A DNA stretch of 21,705 nt from IMG/VR virus record IMGVR_UViG_3300022925_000209, positions 1 to 21,705 of that record, one strand, 5' to 3'. The position numbers and the translations under genes are program-made. A model generated the notes under the pieces. That model searched no databases. It saw only the letters and a program-made list of their open reading frames with translations, and was not told where the DNA came from. Source of the stretch: a virus. Shown here piece after piece: positions 1 through 7,102 of the stretch. Position 1 is the first letter of the stretch, and each line of letters opens with the position of its first letter.

Positions 1-1
1 T

Positions 2-169
2 ACCTTTCTATGTGAATACTGCACAATACCAGTACTTATCTCTCAGCCTGCAACTGTATTAATGTATACATGCAAGGGGCCAAAATCCCCAAAATTTCTA
101 AGGGAACTAGGCCCATCCTTAAAATTCACAAGACTATGCAGAGAATGTGGGGATCACTTCGATGTCTAG
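2..169 (+). CDS. Partial zinc-ribbon-like small protein (3' end)
   Basis: The frame is open from the left edge for 55 codons and stops at TAG 167-169. It has no start in the window, so the gene begins upstream (or at the internal ATG at 62). The visible part has cysteine pairs CEYC (visible residues 4-7) and CREC (46-49) plus a lone Cys at 24, the pattern of a small zinc ribbon. Its last 8 bases overlap the primase ATG at 162, the same tight stop/start arrangement seen through the rest of this strand, which supports both this gene and that primase start. Function is unknown. Fifty-five open codons alone could arise by chance, so the call rests on the Cys pairs and the overlap. Confidence 0.5.
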   Translation, partial: TFLCEYCTIPVLISQPATVLMYTCKGPKSPKFLRELGPSLKFTRLCRECGDHFDV

Positions 170-941
170 TTATCGTGAGCAGATAGAATGGGTTAAAACC
201 TTATCAATCAAAGAAGGCAGTCGGCTAACAACCGACTGTCCTTTCTGTGGTGGTAAGAACAAATTCACGCTAGATAAGTTTGATGGTAAGCTTGTCTGGA
301 ATTGTTATAGAGCATCCTGCAATGTTAAAGGCGCACATTCAGGTGAGCGTAATCTTGATGCGGTAAAGGCTAGACTATCTGGTTCTGCTATCAAGAGACA
401 TAAGCCCGAACCTAAACCTATTCCAACAATCACAACGAATGTATCAAACAGTGATACAGCTTTATCTTACCTTAAAAAGGTTAACAGTTATGATGCATTC
501 CTTAGAGGCGATATAAAGATTCGCTATGCCCCTAAAGAAAGTAGGGTACTTTTCTATAACAAAGACAGTACAGGCGCTGTAGGACGTTCTATGAGGCCTG
601 TACGTTCTAAGTGGTGGAGTTACGGTGAACTATCTAAAGGAATACATGTAGGTAACGGTGATCATGCAATCCTGGTCGAAGATGTAGCTTCTGCATGTGC
701 GGTATCAAACGTAACAGGTCTTACTGGTGTTGCGCTATTAGGTACGAACATTACTAAAAGCATTAAAAGAGCCATTAGTAATTATAAAAAAGTAACATTA
801 GTTCTTGACAATGACGCAAGTACTAAGGCAGTGTCTCTGTTAGGTGTACTTGGGTATAACTCCCAGGTACGATTGACTCTGGTAGATTTAAAGTATCTAT
901 CACCCGACAAGATAAGCGAGGTTATTAAATATGGAAAATAA
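162..941 (+). CDS. DNA primase, T7 gp4-like zinc finger and TOPRIM, no helicase domain
   Basis: Stand-alone primase that makes RNA primers for lagging-strand synthesis. With the ATG at 162 it is 259 aa. The N-terminal zinc finger uses C26, C29, C48 and C53 (CPFC near residue 26, then CYRASC). A TOPRIM fold follows, with the acidic motif LVED (E173) and LVLDND (D216, D218) that bind metal. A GTG at 147 would add five residues. I prefer 162 because GGGG lies 9 bases upstream and because the preceding gene ends just inside it. T7 joins primase and helicase in one protein; here the helicase is a separate gene at 1473, as in many marine podoviruses. Confidence 0.9.
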   Translation: MSSYREQIEWVKTLSIKEGSRLTTDCPFCGGKNKFTLDKFDGKLVWNCYRASCNVKGAHSGERNLDAVKARLSGSAIKRHKPEPKPIPTITTNVSNSDTALSYLKKVNSYDAFLRGDIKIRYAPKESRVLFYNKDSTGAVGRSMRPVRSKWWSYGELSKGIHVGNGDHAILVEDVASACAVSNVTGLTGVALLGTNITKSIKRAISNYKKVTLVLDNDASTKAVSLLGVLGYNSQVRLTLVDLKYLSPDKISEVIKYGK

Positions 942-1047
942 ACATCTACGGATTAATAGAAAAGTGTTACCTGCAATAATTTTTAAAACAGCTTGCAGAT
1001 ATTTGAAATGGAAATTTCCTCCAACAGCACCTCCAGCTTTTTCTTGA
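931..1047 (+). CDS. Possible small basic protein, 38 aa
   Basis: An ATG inside the last codons of the primase gene opens a 38-codon frame ending in TGA. GAGG at 918-921 sits 9 bases before it, a good ribosome-binding site, and the 11-base overlap matches the style of neighbouring genes. The product is basic in its first 30 residues and ends in a proline-rich stretch (PPTAPPAF). No family is recognised. It fills part of the otherwise empty 206 bases between primase and the next gene. An opposite-strand frame across the same bases has no supporting context. Confidence 0.35.
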   Translation: MENKHLRINRKVLPAIIFKTACRYLKWKFPPTAPPAFS

Positions 1048-1072
1048 ACATATTGAAAATTTAAAATAGAGG

Positions 1073-1125
1073 CGCAGGCAATCGGCTGCGTAAACAACTA
1101 TTCGTCTATGTCGCCAGTACAGACG
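1073..1125 (+). other. Two small hairpins before the 67-aa gene
   Basis: In the gap 1048-1147 the bases CGCAG (1073-1077) and CTGCG (1086-1090) can form a 5-bp stem with an 8-base loop. CGTCT (1103-1107) and AGACG (1121-1125) form a second 5-bp stem. Neither is followed by a T run, so they are not terminators. They could shape the 5' leader of the gene at 1148. Short stems like these can occur by chance. Confidence 0.25.
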
Positions 1126-1147
1126 TTAAAGTGAAGGGAATGGTATA

Positions 1148-1351
1148 ATGAAAGCTAGAGGGATTGTAGTAATAGACTACGATATTGAGGGTGGTTTCCT
1201 AGAGGCTGCAGAAGAGCAACAGAAACTTCAAGAAGCAATTGCTTCTATCGTGAAAGGCAACAAGCGTGTTGTATTTCACCAAGTGGATATGAAAGAGCGC
1301 AGAGGTGATCAAACCCCCGACATCAAGTCCATGAAGTTTAGGAACAGCTAA
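1148..1351 (+). CDS. Hypothetical protein, 67 aa
   Basis: Small protein between primase and helicase. It starts with a hydrophobic strand-like segment (GIVVIDYDI), then an acidic, glutamine-rich helix (residues about 18-36), then a second strand (RVVFHQVDM), giving a beta-alpha-beta outline. It has a clear ribosome-binding site (AAGGGA at 1134-1139, 8 bases before the ATG). It is the last gene before the terminator at 1385. I do not recognise the family and assign no function. Confidence 0.75.
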   Translation: MKARGIVVIDYDIEGGFLEAAEEQQKLQEAIASIVKGNKRVVFHQVDMKERRGDQTPDIKSMKFRNS

Positions 1352-1355
1352 CATC

Positions 1356-1413
1356 CTGTTTTAGAACAGTTTTAAAAGAAAGATGCCCTGATCGAAAGAT
1401 TGGGGCTTTTTTT
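1356..1413 (+). terminator. Tandem rho-independent terminator ending the primase operon
   Basis: The main hairpin is a 9-bp stem at 1385-1393 paired with 1398-1406 (GCCCTGATC with GATTGGGGC, two G-U pairs), closed by a GAAA tetraloop and followed by seven T (1407-1413). A weaker 5-bp hairpin (CTGTT 1356-1360 with AACAG 1365-1369, loop TTAG) followed by TTTT lies just before it. Together they should stop transcription coming from the primase side, so the helicase operon needs its own promoter downstream. Confidence 0.85.
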
Positions 1414-1435
1414 ATGTCCATTTTCTGCTATTACT

Positions 1436-1455
1436 CTGCCCTTAACTATGCCACA
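1436..1455 (+). promoter_or_regulatory. Repeated intergenic motif, copy 1, before helicase
   Basis: The bases CTGCC-CTTAACTATGCCACA lie between the terminator and the helicase start. They match copy 2 at 5001-5021 except for one missing base and three changes. The shared pattern is TGCC, optional A, CTTARYTA, TGCCACA, meaning two TGCC(A)C half-sites in direct repeat around TTA-RY-TA. Because the upstream transcript is terminated at 1413, a promoter must lie here, and this motif is the best candidate for it or for an activator site. No good sigma70 -35/-10 pair overlaps it. Confidence 0.45.
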
Positions 1456-1472
1456 GAGCAAGGGAGAGCAGA

Positions 1473-2693
1473 ATGGAAATACAATTATTAAAAACATTAT
1501 TAACTAAAGACTGTTACAACAGCACAAAACCCCGGCTGAGAAGATCAATATTTTCAGATGAAACGGGAAGCCTATACAATCTTCTAGGCGAAACCCATAG
1601 CAAGTACGATACGGATATAACTCCAGATGACCTCTACGGAATCTGGTTATCTGAAAACCCTGTCGCCACTACTTCAGAGATTGGTGATTTTCGTGATACG
1701 ATTGATGAACTCAAGTATGCAGATCCTATCACCCCTGACATAGCTACTGACATAATTGAAAACCTCTGGCGGCGTGAGATAGGCAGAGATATTGCCAATC
1801 TTGGTCTTAATATGTCTGAGGGTGACCTGTCAGCTATGACACGCCTGCAGTCATTACTTGAGCGCACCAAAGACAGCTACATGCCTGACAACTTTGGTGA
1901 ACCAACTACTGACGATATTTATGAACTACTAGCGGAAACCTCAGATGAAAACCGCTGGAAGTTTAACATAGAAACGCTTGCCCGTAACGTCTATGGCATT
2001 GGGCCATCGGAGTTTGGGATAGTATTTGCCCGTCCTGAAACAGGTAAGTCAGCTTTTGTTATCAGCATAGTTGCAGGCCCTGGCGGCTTTTGCCAACAAG
2101 GTGCAAAGGTTCTCTACTTAGGCAACGAAGAGAAAACTACCCGTACTAAACTGAGGGCAATACAAGCCTGTTCAGGTATGACCCGTGAGCAGATAGCCGA
2201 CAATCCTGATCTGGCTATGAGTAAATACCTGTCGATCAAAGACCGCCTGATAATGAAAGATGTTCAGGAGTGGGATCTAGATACGATCAACTCTTATTGC
2301 GAGAAGATTAAGCCTGATATTATAGTTGTAGACCAAGCAGACAAGATTAATATTGCTGGTAACTATAACGCCAGCCATGAGCGTATTCGTGAACTTTATA
2401 GGTCACTACGGGAACTAGCTAAGAGACATGATGCTGCCCTGCTAGGTGTAAGCCAAGCTTCTGCAGATGCAGAGGGCCGTACCCGTATCGACTTCTCTAT
2501 GCTTGAAGGCTCAAAGACAGGTAAGGCCGCAGAGGCAGATCTTATCATAGGTATTGGTAAGCATAATGGTGATGGTGACGATAACTCACCTAACCATGAT
2601 CGTTTTCTAAACATCAGTAAGAACAAACTCAGCGGGTATCACGGCTGCGTTCAATGCGTAATTCTACCAGAGGTGAGCCGCTATGTTGAGTGA
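1473..2693 (+). CDS. Replicative DNA helicase, RecA-fold (DnaB/T7 gp4 C-terminal type)
   Basis: Ring-type 5'-3' helicase that unwinds DNA ahead of the polymerase. In 406 aa, residues 1-150 form an alpha-helical N-terminal region without the primase zinc finger or TOPRIM. The RecA-like ATPase follows from about 160: Walker A ARPETGKS (186-193, K192), Walker B IIVVDQ (283-288, D287), and a sensor-like strand LLGVSQ (323-328, Q328). NEE at 218-220 sits where the catalytic Glu is expected. AAGGGAGAG lies upstream as ribosome-binding site. It works with the primase at 162 and heads the operon with the polymerase. Confidence 0.9.
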   Translation: MEIQLLKTLLTKDCYNSTKPRLRRSIFSDETGSLYNLLGETHSKYDTDITPDDLYGIWLSENPVATTSEIGDFRDTIDELKYADPITPDIATDIIENLWRREIGRDIANLGLNMSEGDLSAMTRLQSLLERTKDSYMPDNFGEPTTDDIYELLAETSDENRWKFNIETLARNVYGIGPSEFGIVFARPETGKSAFVISIVAGPGGFCQQGAKVLYLGNEEKTTRTKLRAIQACSGMTREQIADNPDLAMSKYLSIKDRLIMKDVQEWDLDTINSYCEKIKPDIIVVDQADKINIAGNYNASHERIRELYRSLRELAKRHDAALLGVSQASADAEGRTRIDFSMLEGSKTGKAAEADLIIGIGKHNGDGDDNSPNHDRFLNISKNKLSGYHGCVQCVILPEVSRYVE

Positions 2694-2862
2694 AGATGAT
2701 TTAAAAGAATTCTACGAACTTCTTGAGAAGAATAAAGCTGAGTATAAGAAAACCTCATCCCCTGAGATTAAGGATCTTTTGGATGAACAGTTTGATTTGA
2801 TCAACGCCTTTATTCTCAATCAAACCAAGATTGCCGCAAAGCTGGCAGGCTTCAAAGTATGA
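2683..2862 (+). CDS. Small acidic helical hypothetical protein, 59 aa
   Basis: An ATG inside the end of the helicase gene (11-base overlap) opens a 59-codon frame whose TGA overlaps the polymerase ATG (ATGA at 2859-2862). AGAGGTGAG upstream is a strong ribosome-binding site. The product is predicted to be almost all helix, rich in Glu, Lys, Asp and Leu, with few aromatic residues. It fills exactly the gap between helicase and polymerase, which is the main reason to call it real. It might be a small replisome accessory protein, but no family is recognised. Confidence 0.8.
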   Translation: MLSEDDLKEFYELLEKNKAEYKKTSSPEIKDLLDEQFDLINAFILNQTKIAAKLAGFKV

Positions 2863-4997
2863 GAGTCTTAGTACTCGACTTAGAAACCACCGTTAATAAA
2901 ATTGATGGCAAGATTGATAATAGTCCTTTCAATCCACAAAATAAGTGTGTCTCAGCGCACTTTGGTTTTCTTGGTTGGGATACGGTAGATGAGGTGACTA
3001 ACCTTGTCTTCCATCATAATGAAATAGAAATCCCTGATAGCCGAAAAGCGTTAGAACATTCGTTAGAACAGGCTGACGTGCTAGTAGCACACAACGCCAA
3101 GTTTGATGTTGCTTGGCTTATTGCAATGGGCTTCGACATACCAGAAACCGTATTCTGCACAATGCTTTGCGAATATGTACTGGCAAAGGGCCAGAGGCAG
3201 GAATTATCGCTTAAAGCTACAGCGGAACGCAGGGATGTAACCCGCAAGAAATCCGATCTGGTAGATGAACTTTTTAAGAGTGGTACGGGCTTTGAAGCAA
3301 TGCCACTGGATACTGTTCTAGAATATGCAGAAGCTGATGTTATCTCCTGCGCTGAAATATATCTGGCCCAACAGAATGACCTAGCCCATGAAAGCAACCA
3401 ATCGTTAAGTGAAACGATTAAGCTTACAAACGAAATGCTTCTGTTTCTTGTAGAGATAGAAGGCAACGGCATTAAAGTCGATCTGGATATACTTGCAGGG
3501 ATCAAAGAAGAGTTTCTTGCAGAACAAGCTGAATTAACCAAGCGCCTAGAAGAAATTGTTGAGCAAGTGATGGGCGATACCGTCATAAATCTCAATAGCG
3601 GTCAGGATATGACACGGGTTGTCTACAGCCGTGAGGTTATTGATCGTGATGATCATCAACAGGTCTGGAATATAGGCACAGATAGCAACAACAAGCCTCT
3701 ATTCCCGCCTAGAATGAACAGATCACAGTTTAACGCTGCGGTGCGGGCTACTACACGGGTTGTATATAAAACCAATGCTATTTGTTGTGATGCCTGTGAT
3801 GGTAGGGCGTATATACAGAAGTATAAACAGAAGACCCGTCAAAAGAACGGTAAGAAGTATCGTGTTCAAGGCGAAGCCTACAAGAATCTGTCTAAATGCC
3901 CTTCCTGTGCGGGTGTTGGTGCATTCTATCAGCCTAATGGTAAGGTAGCAGGCTTACGTCTTAACCCTACCATGCCTTCTGATGCTTCTATCAATGGATT
4001 TAAGACCGACAAGGTTACCATACAGCGTTTAATCTCGCAGGCAGAGGCCAAGGGCAATGATACCGCCGTTGAGTTCCTGACTAAGAGCAGTAGGCTTAAC
4101 GCAGTCAGTGTGTATTTAGATTCTTTCGTTAAGGGGTTTGAAAATTGGACACGGGCAGATGGTATTCTGCATACTAATTTTACCCAGCATGTCACGGCAA
4201 CAGGCCGACTATCTAGTACTTCGCCAAATATGCAGAACGCCCCAAAGCGTGGGTTTCCTGTGCGTAAGGCTGTCGTTAGTAGATTTGAAAACGGAATCAT
4301 CGTTGAAAGTGATTTCAGTTCTGTTGAATTCGTTTTGGCTGGGGAATTATCCCGTGACCCCCAGATCATATCTGATGTTAAGACAGGCAAGGATCTACAC
4401 AAACAGACTGCATCTATCATCTACCAGTGCAGTGAAGATGAAGTGACAAAAGACCGCCGCCAGGCGTCGAAGAAATTCAGTTTTGCGCCGATTTATGGGG
4501 GATTAGGCGCTGGAGAGGCAGATCACGTCCGATCATATTTTTCAACTTTTTTTGAGATTTATGAAGGTCTGGGTGCGTATCACCGTAGGCTTGCAGACGG
4601 AGTTCTAAAGAACGGTATTGTTCAGATTCCATCGGGAAGACAGTTCTTTTGGCCTAACGTAGTTCGTAAGCGTGGGGGCCGCACCAGCCACTACACACAG
4701 ATCGTAAATTACCCTGTGCAATCCTCTGCGGCAGATTTGATGCTACTGTCCTGTGTTCGTGCGCTTCGCAAGTTCAGAGAACTTAACCTACGTTCTAAAC
4801 TGATACTCACCGTCCACGACTCAATTGTCTCAGATGTCTATCCCGGCGAACTTGAGAAAGTTAAAGAAGCCCTGACATGGGCTATGGTGGACGTAATCAA
4901 AGAGGCTGAACAGCGTTGGAATTACACCTTCGCCCTGCCCTTAGAAATTGAAATATCAGGCGGCAAAAATTGGCTGGATCAAGTCGAATATGATTGA
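2859..4997 (+). CDS. Family A DNA polymerase with 3'-5' exonuclease and DnaJ-type zinc finger insertion
   Basis: Replicative polymerase, 712 aa. Exonuclease motifs: Exo I LDLET (D7, E9), Exo II HNAKFD (D83), Exo III YAEAD (Y156, D160). Polymerase motifs: A ESDFSSVE (D485, E490), B R534...K538...F542...Y546-G, C TVHDS (H653, D654, S655). Between them, at residues 309-354, lie two CxxCxG-type repeats (C310/C313 and C347/C350; the second reads CPSCAGVG) spaced like half of a DnaJ central zinc-finger domain. This insertion is known, as I recall, from HMO-2011-type phages. Phe at the E. coli 762 position (F542) is usually linked with lytic phages. Motif C has Ser in place of the usual Glu; some other phage enzymes share this. 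It overlaps the preceding 59-aa gene by ATGA. Confidence 0.95.
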   Translation: MRVLVLDLETTVNKIDGKIDNSPFNPQNKCVSAHFGFLGWDTVDEVTNLVFHHNEIEIPDSRKALEHSLEQADVLVAHNAKFDVAWLIAMGFDIPETVFCTMLCEYVLAKGQRQELSLKATAERRDVTRKKSDLVDELFKSGTGFEAMPLDTVLEYAEADVISCAEIYLAQQNDLAHESNQSLSETIKLTNEMLLFLVEIEGNGIKVDLDILAGIKEEFLAEQAELTKRLEEIVEQVMGDTVINLNSGQDMTRVVYSREVIDRDDHQQVWNIGTDSNNKPLFPPRMNRSQFNAAVRATTRVVYKTNAICCDACDGRAYIQKYKQKTRQKNGKKYRVQGEAYKNLSKCPSCAGVGAFYQPNGKVAGLRLNPTMPSDASINGFKTDKVTIQRLISQAEAKGNDTAVEFLTKSSRLNAVSVYLDSFVKGFENWTRADGILHTNFTQHVTATGRLSSTSPNMQNAPKRGFPVRKAVVSRFENGIIVESDFSSVEFVLAGELSRDPQIISDVKTGKDLHKQTASIIYQCSEDEVTKDRRQASKKFSFAPIYGGLGAGEADHVRSYFSTFFEIYEGLGAYHRRLADGVLKNGIVQIPSGRQFFWPNVVRKRGGRTSHYTQIVNYPVQSSAADLMLLSCVRALRKFRELNLRSKLILTVHDSIVSDVYPGELEKVKEALTWAMVDVIKEAEQRWNYTFALPLEIEISGGKNWLDQVEYD

Positions 4998-5000
4998 CTT

Positions 5001-5021
5001 GTGCCACTTAGTTATGCCACA
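5001..5021 (+). promoter_or_regulatory. Repeated intergenic motif, copy 2, before the ssDNA-binding candidate
   Basis: Starting 3 bases after the polymerase stop, the bases GTGCCACTTAGTTATGCCACA repeat copy 1 at 1436-1455. Here the half-site TGCCAC is present twice without change (5002-5007 and 5015-5020). A TTGACT at 4994-4999 with CACAAT at 5018-5023 (18-base spacing) would make a passable sigma70 promoter at this copy only. This 54-base gap is the only one between 1473 and 10572 longer than a few bases, which fits a second promoter driving the genes from 5052. Confidence 0.5.
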
Positions 5022-5051
5022 ATATAAGTTCCAATAAAGAAAGGTTCCTAG

Positions 5052-5882
5052 ATGAACGATATAACAACAGTTGATGGCTACGAGTTAGAACAATTCTCCG
5101 ATATTTTAGGCTCCGCAAGGAGCGGGGATTCTGGTGACGGTCTAGTTCGTGTACCAAAATTTGATCACCAGCATTCACCAGATGATGATGATGGAAACGT
5201 AATGCCCCGTGGTGAGTTTCGGCTCCATATGCCCGAAGGGATTGTCTACGCAAAGAAGCCTTTATTCAGGCCTCTTATGGCCCACATTCAGTATTATTTG
5301 TGGGAAGACGATAAGCTTACAAAATCACTGGTCTGTAATAATTTGCGGGATGAAGCCCGTGATACGGCTGGCGGTATAGCGTGTGGAATGCCTGAGTGGG
5401 AAGTTCGTGCCGAAGATAAAGAATTACGCCAGAAATACAAAGACTGCCAACGGCGTGTGGTTCGTGGATTGGTTACGATGGACGGTCATACCTTAGACGG
5501 TTCGCCTGTTAAAATTGAAAACCAACCAGCTATTTACTTTGGTAAAGGCAGCACGAATTACGGCGGGTTTTTTAATGAATATATGAATGTTCTGCCAAAA
5601 GGCGCACGTCTTCACGATTACCAATCTGAAATGTCTACTGAGCGCATGAAGGTTGGTGAAACAGTATTCTTTAAGATCCACTGGAAGCCGCTTCTTAACA
5701 ACAAGCTTGCGCTTGATCGTGATGCTTTTGAAACAATGAAGGTTTTTGCACAAACCATTCGTGACGAAAACAAATACATCGATAAAGAACATTTTGCGAA
5801 GATGAAGCAGGGCAGCCTCGATACCAAGGCCATCAAAGCTTTGGGCGAAAGTCTTGACGATGATTTTGAAGACGTAGCATGA
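5052..5882 (+). CDS. Hypothetical replication protein, candidate ssDNA-binding protein
   Basis: 276 aa, not a family I can name with confidence. What suggests a single-stranded DNA-binding role is its place between polymerase and exonuclease and its strongly acidic C-terminal tail (ESLDDDFEDVA), a usual protein-docking tail in phage SSBs. The centre is basic, aromatic and strand-rich (RRVVRGLVTMDG near 134, then IYFGKGSTNYGGFF at 161-174). An acidic patch DDDD sits at 44-47. AAAGAAAGG precedes the start. It is the first gene after the second copy of the intergenic motif, consistent with a need for high expression. A bacterial-type OB fold is not obvious, so the function is inference from context and tail. 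Confidence 0.5.
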   Translation: MNDITTVDGYELEQFSDILGSARSGDSGDGLVRVPKFDHQHSPDDDDGNVMPRGEFRLHMPEGIVYAKKPLFRPLMAHIQYYLWEDDKLTKSLVCNNLRDEARDTAGGIACGMPEWEVRAEDKELRQKYKDCQRRVVRGLVTMDGHTLDGSPVKIENQPAIYFGKGSTNYGGFFNEYMNVLPKGARLHDYQSEMSTERMKVGETVFFKIHWKPLLNNKLALDRDAFETMKVFAQTIRDENKYIDKEHFAKMKQGSLDTKAIKALGESLDDDFEDVA

Positions 5883-6748
5883 GCCTGCAAGCTGACATAC
5901 ACAAGGTCTTAGACCAGCTATCTAACAACGAAGGCGATACGCTGGATATTGATGATAGCTGGATAGAAGAAGCGGGTGAGGCATTCAAAGATGCCTTACG
6001 CCGACAGTTTGCCAAGCGTGAGGATGAAGACTTTCGTCTTCGCATGTCCAACATTGGTAAGCCCTTGTGCCAGCTACAGATGGCTAAAAGCGGCGCTAAG
6101 AAGGAACGCAAAGACTATAACTTCATTATGCGGATGCTGCACGGTGACGCTGTTGAATGCATAATGGACGTGATCCTTAAAATCGCCAAAGCCAACATCA
6201 CGGGCAGTAAAGATAAGGTGGTACTGGAGTTAGAAGGTACAACCGTTAAAGGCGAAGATGATGTTGAGATTGATAACAAAGTCTATGATATCAAGTCCTG
6301 TTCTCCCTTTGCCTTTGAACGCAAGTGGAAGATGGGGTTACCTGCCTTAAAAGCTAATGATGACTTTGGTTATGTTGGTCAGCTAGTTGGTTATTCAGAA
6401 GCCAAAAGTAAGAAAGCAGGCGGCTGGATTGTAGTATGCAAAAGCACTGGACAGGTTCTGGTGATGGATGCTGCTTTTTCTAAAGATGAAAAGGATACAG
6501 TTCTGCAGGATATGCAGATGAAGGCCACTGCTCTTAAAGATGATTGGTCGTTTGATAGGGGTTTTGAGCCTGTCGATGATTTTTTCAATAAGAAGTACAC
6601 AGGTTCTAAAAAGCTTCCTGCATCTTGTAACTGGTGCGACTTTAAAAAGTCATGCTGGCCCAAAGCCAAGCTACTTCCACAACCTATGTCAAAGGCCAAA
6701 GAGCCTAAGAAAAACTGGTATGTCCAGTATGAGGGCATGGAACTTTAA
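5879..6748 (+). CDS. Cas4/RecB-like PD-(D/E)XK exonuclease with probable Fe-S cluster
   Basis: 289 aa nuclease that probably resects DNA ends during recombination, replication or host DNA breakdown. RecB-family motifs in order: HGD-x2-E (88-93), D128 in GEDDVEID, catalytic VYDIKS (D137, K139), then Q168-LVG-Y172 as the QxxxY motif. Four cysteines, C64 before the nuclease core and C250, C253, C259 after it, match the split 4Fe-4S cluster of Cas4 and AddB. No CRISPR array or cas1/cas2 is near, so this is a phage replication nuclease and not an adaptation gene. The start overlaps the upstream stop by ATGA. Confidence 0.85.
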   Translation: MSLQADIHKVLDQLSNNEGDTLDIDDSWIEEAGEAFKDALRRQFAKREDEDFRLRMSNIGKPLCQLQMAKSGAKKERKDYNFIMRMLHGDAVECIMDVILKIAKANITGSKDKVVLELEGTTVKGEDDVEIDNKVYDIKSCSPFAFERKWKMGLPALKANDDFGYVGQLVGYSEAKSKKAGGWIVVCKSTGQVLVMDAAFSKDEKDTVLQDMQMKATALKDDWSFDRGFEPVDDFFNKKYTGSKKLPASCNWCDFKKSCWPKAKLLPQPMSKAKEPKKNWYVQYEGMEL

Positions 6749-7102
6749 ATGGCAATAACCCCGCAGTCTGCGAAAGCAAAAGGTCGCCGCCTGCAGCAAT
6801 GGGTGAGAGACAGGCTCTACTCCACTTTCCCTAAGTTAGAAGACGGAGACATCCGCTCTACAAGCATGGGGGCATCTGGAGAAGACCTGTTGTTCTCACC
6901 CGCCGCAAGACGCTGCTTTCCATACTCAGTGGAATGCAAAAACAATAAAAGTAATGCGATTTATAAAGTGATGGAACAGGCCATCAGCAACTGCCCCAAG
7001 GGCGCTACTCCACTAGCCATAATTAAGGCTGACCAGAAGAAGCCATTGGCGGTTGTGGATGCAGATCACTTTTTCAAATTGGCTAAAAGGAATAAAAAAT
7101 GA
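6749..7102 (+). CDS. Small PD-(D/E)XK endonuclease, possible Holliday-junction resolvase
   Basis: 117 aa. A basic N-terminal helix (AKGRRLQQWVRDRL) is followed by SGED (E45, D46), VECKN (E62, K64) and a later Gln-containing helix (EQA near 76), the compact layout of phage resolvase-like PD-(D/E)XK nucleases. In T7-like phages an enzyme of this kind (gp3) cuts branched replication intermediates and helps degrade host DNA; a similar role is inferred here from size and place. The start directly follows the exonuclease stop without gap. Confidence 0.7.
   Translation: MAITPQSAKAKGRRLQQWVRDRLYSTFPKLEDGDIRSTSMGASGEDLLFSPAARRCFPYSVECKNNKSNAIYKVMEQAISNCPKGATPLAIIKADQKKPLAVVDADHFFKLAKRNKK

Noticed and set aside
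147-161. GTG start adding five residues to the primase
   Set aside because: The ATG at 162 has a better-placed GGGG ribosome-binding site and overlaps the upstream stop as other genes here do.
900-1097. Minus-strand frame of 65 codons opposite the primase end
   Set aside because: It lies within the plus-strand operon, has no neighbours on its strand and no recognisable product; the plus-strand 38-codon frame has better context.
3014-3595. 193-codon minus-strand frame inside the polymerase gene
   Set aside because: Ser-rich antisense shadow over the conserved exonuclease domain.
4994-5023. Pure sigma70 promoter as explanation of the repeated intergenic motif
   Set aside because: TTGACT/CACAAT fits copy 2 only, while copy 1 has no matching boxes, so it does not explain the shared sequence.
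5879-6748. Reading the Cas4-like gene as part of a CRISPR system
   Set aside because: No repeat-spacer array, cas1 or cas2 is visible; the setting is a phage replication operon.
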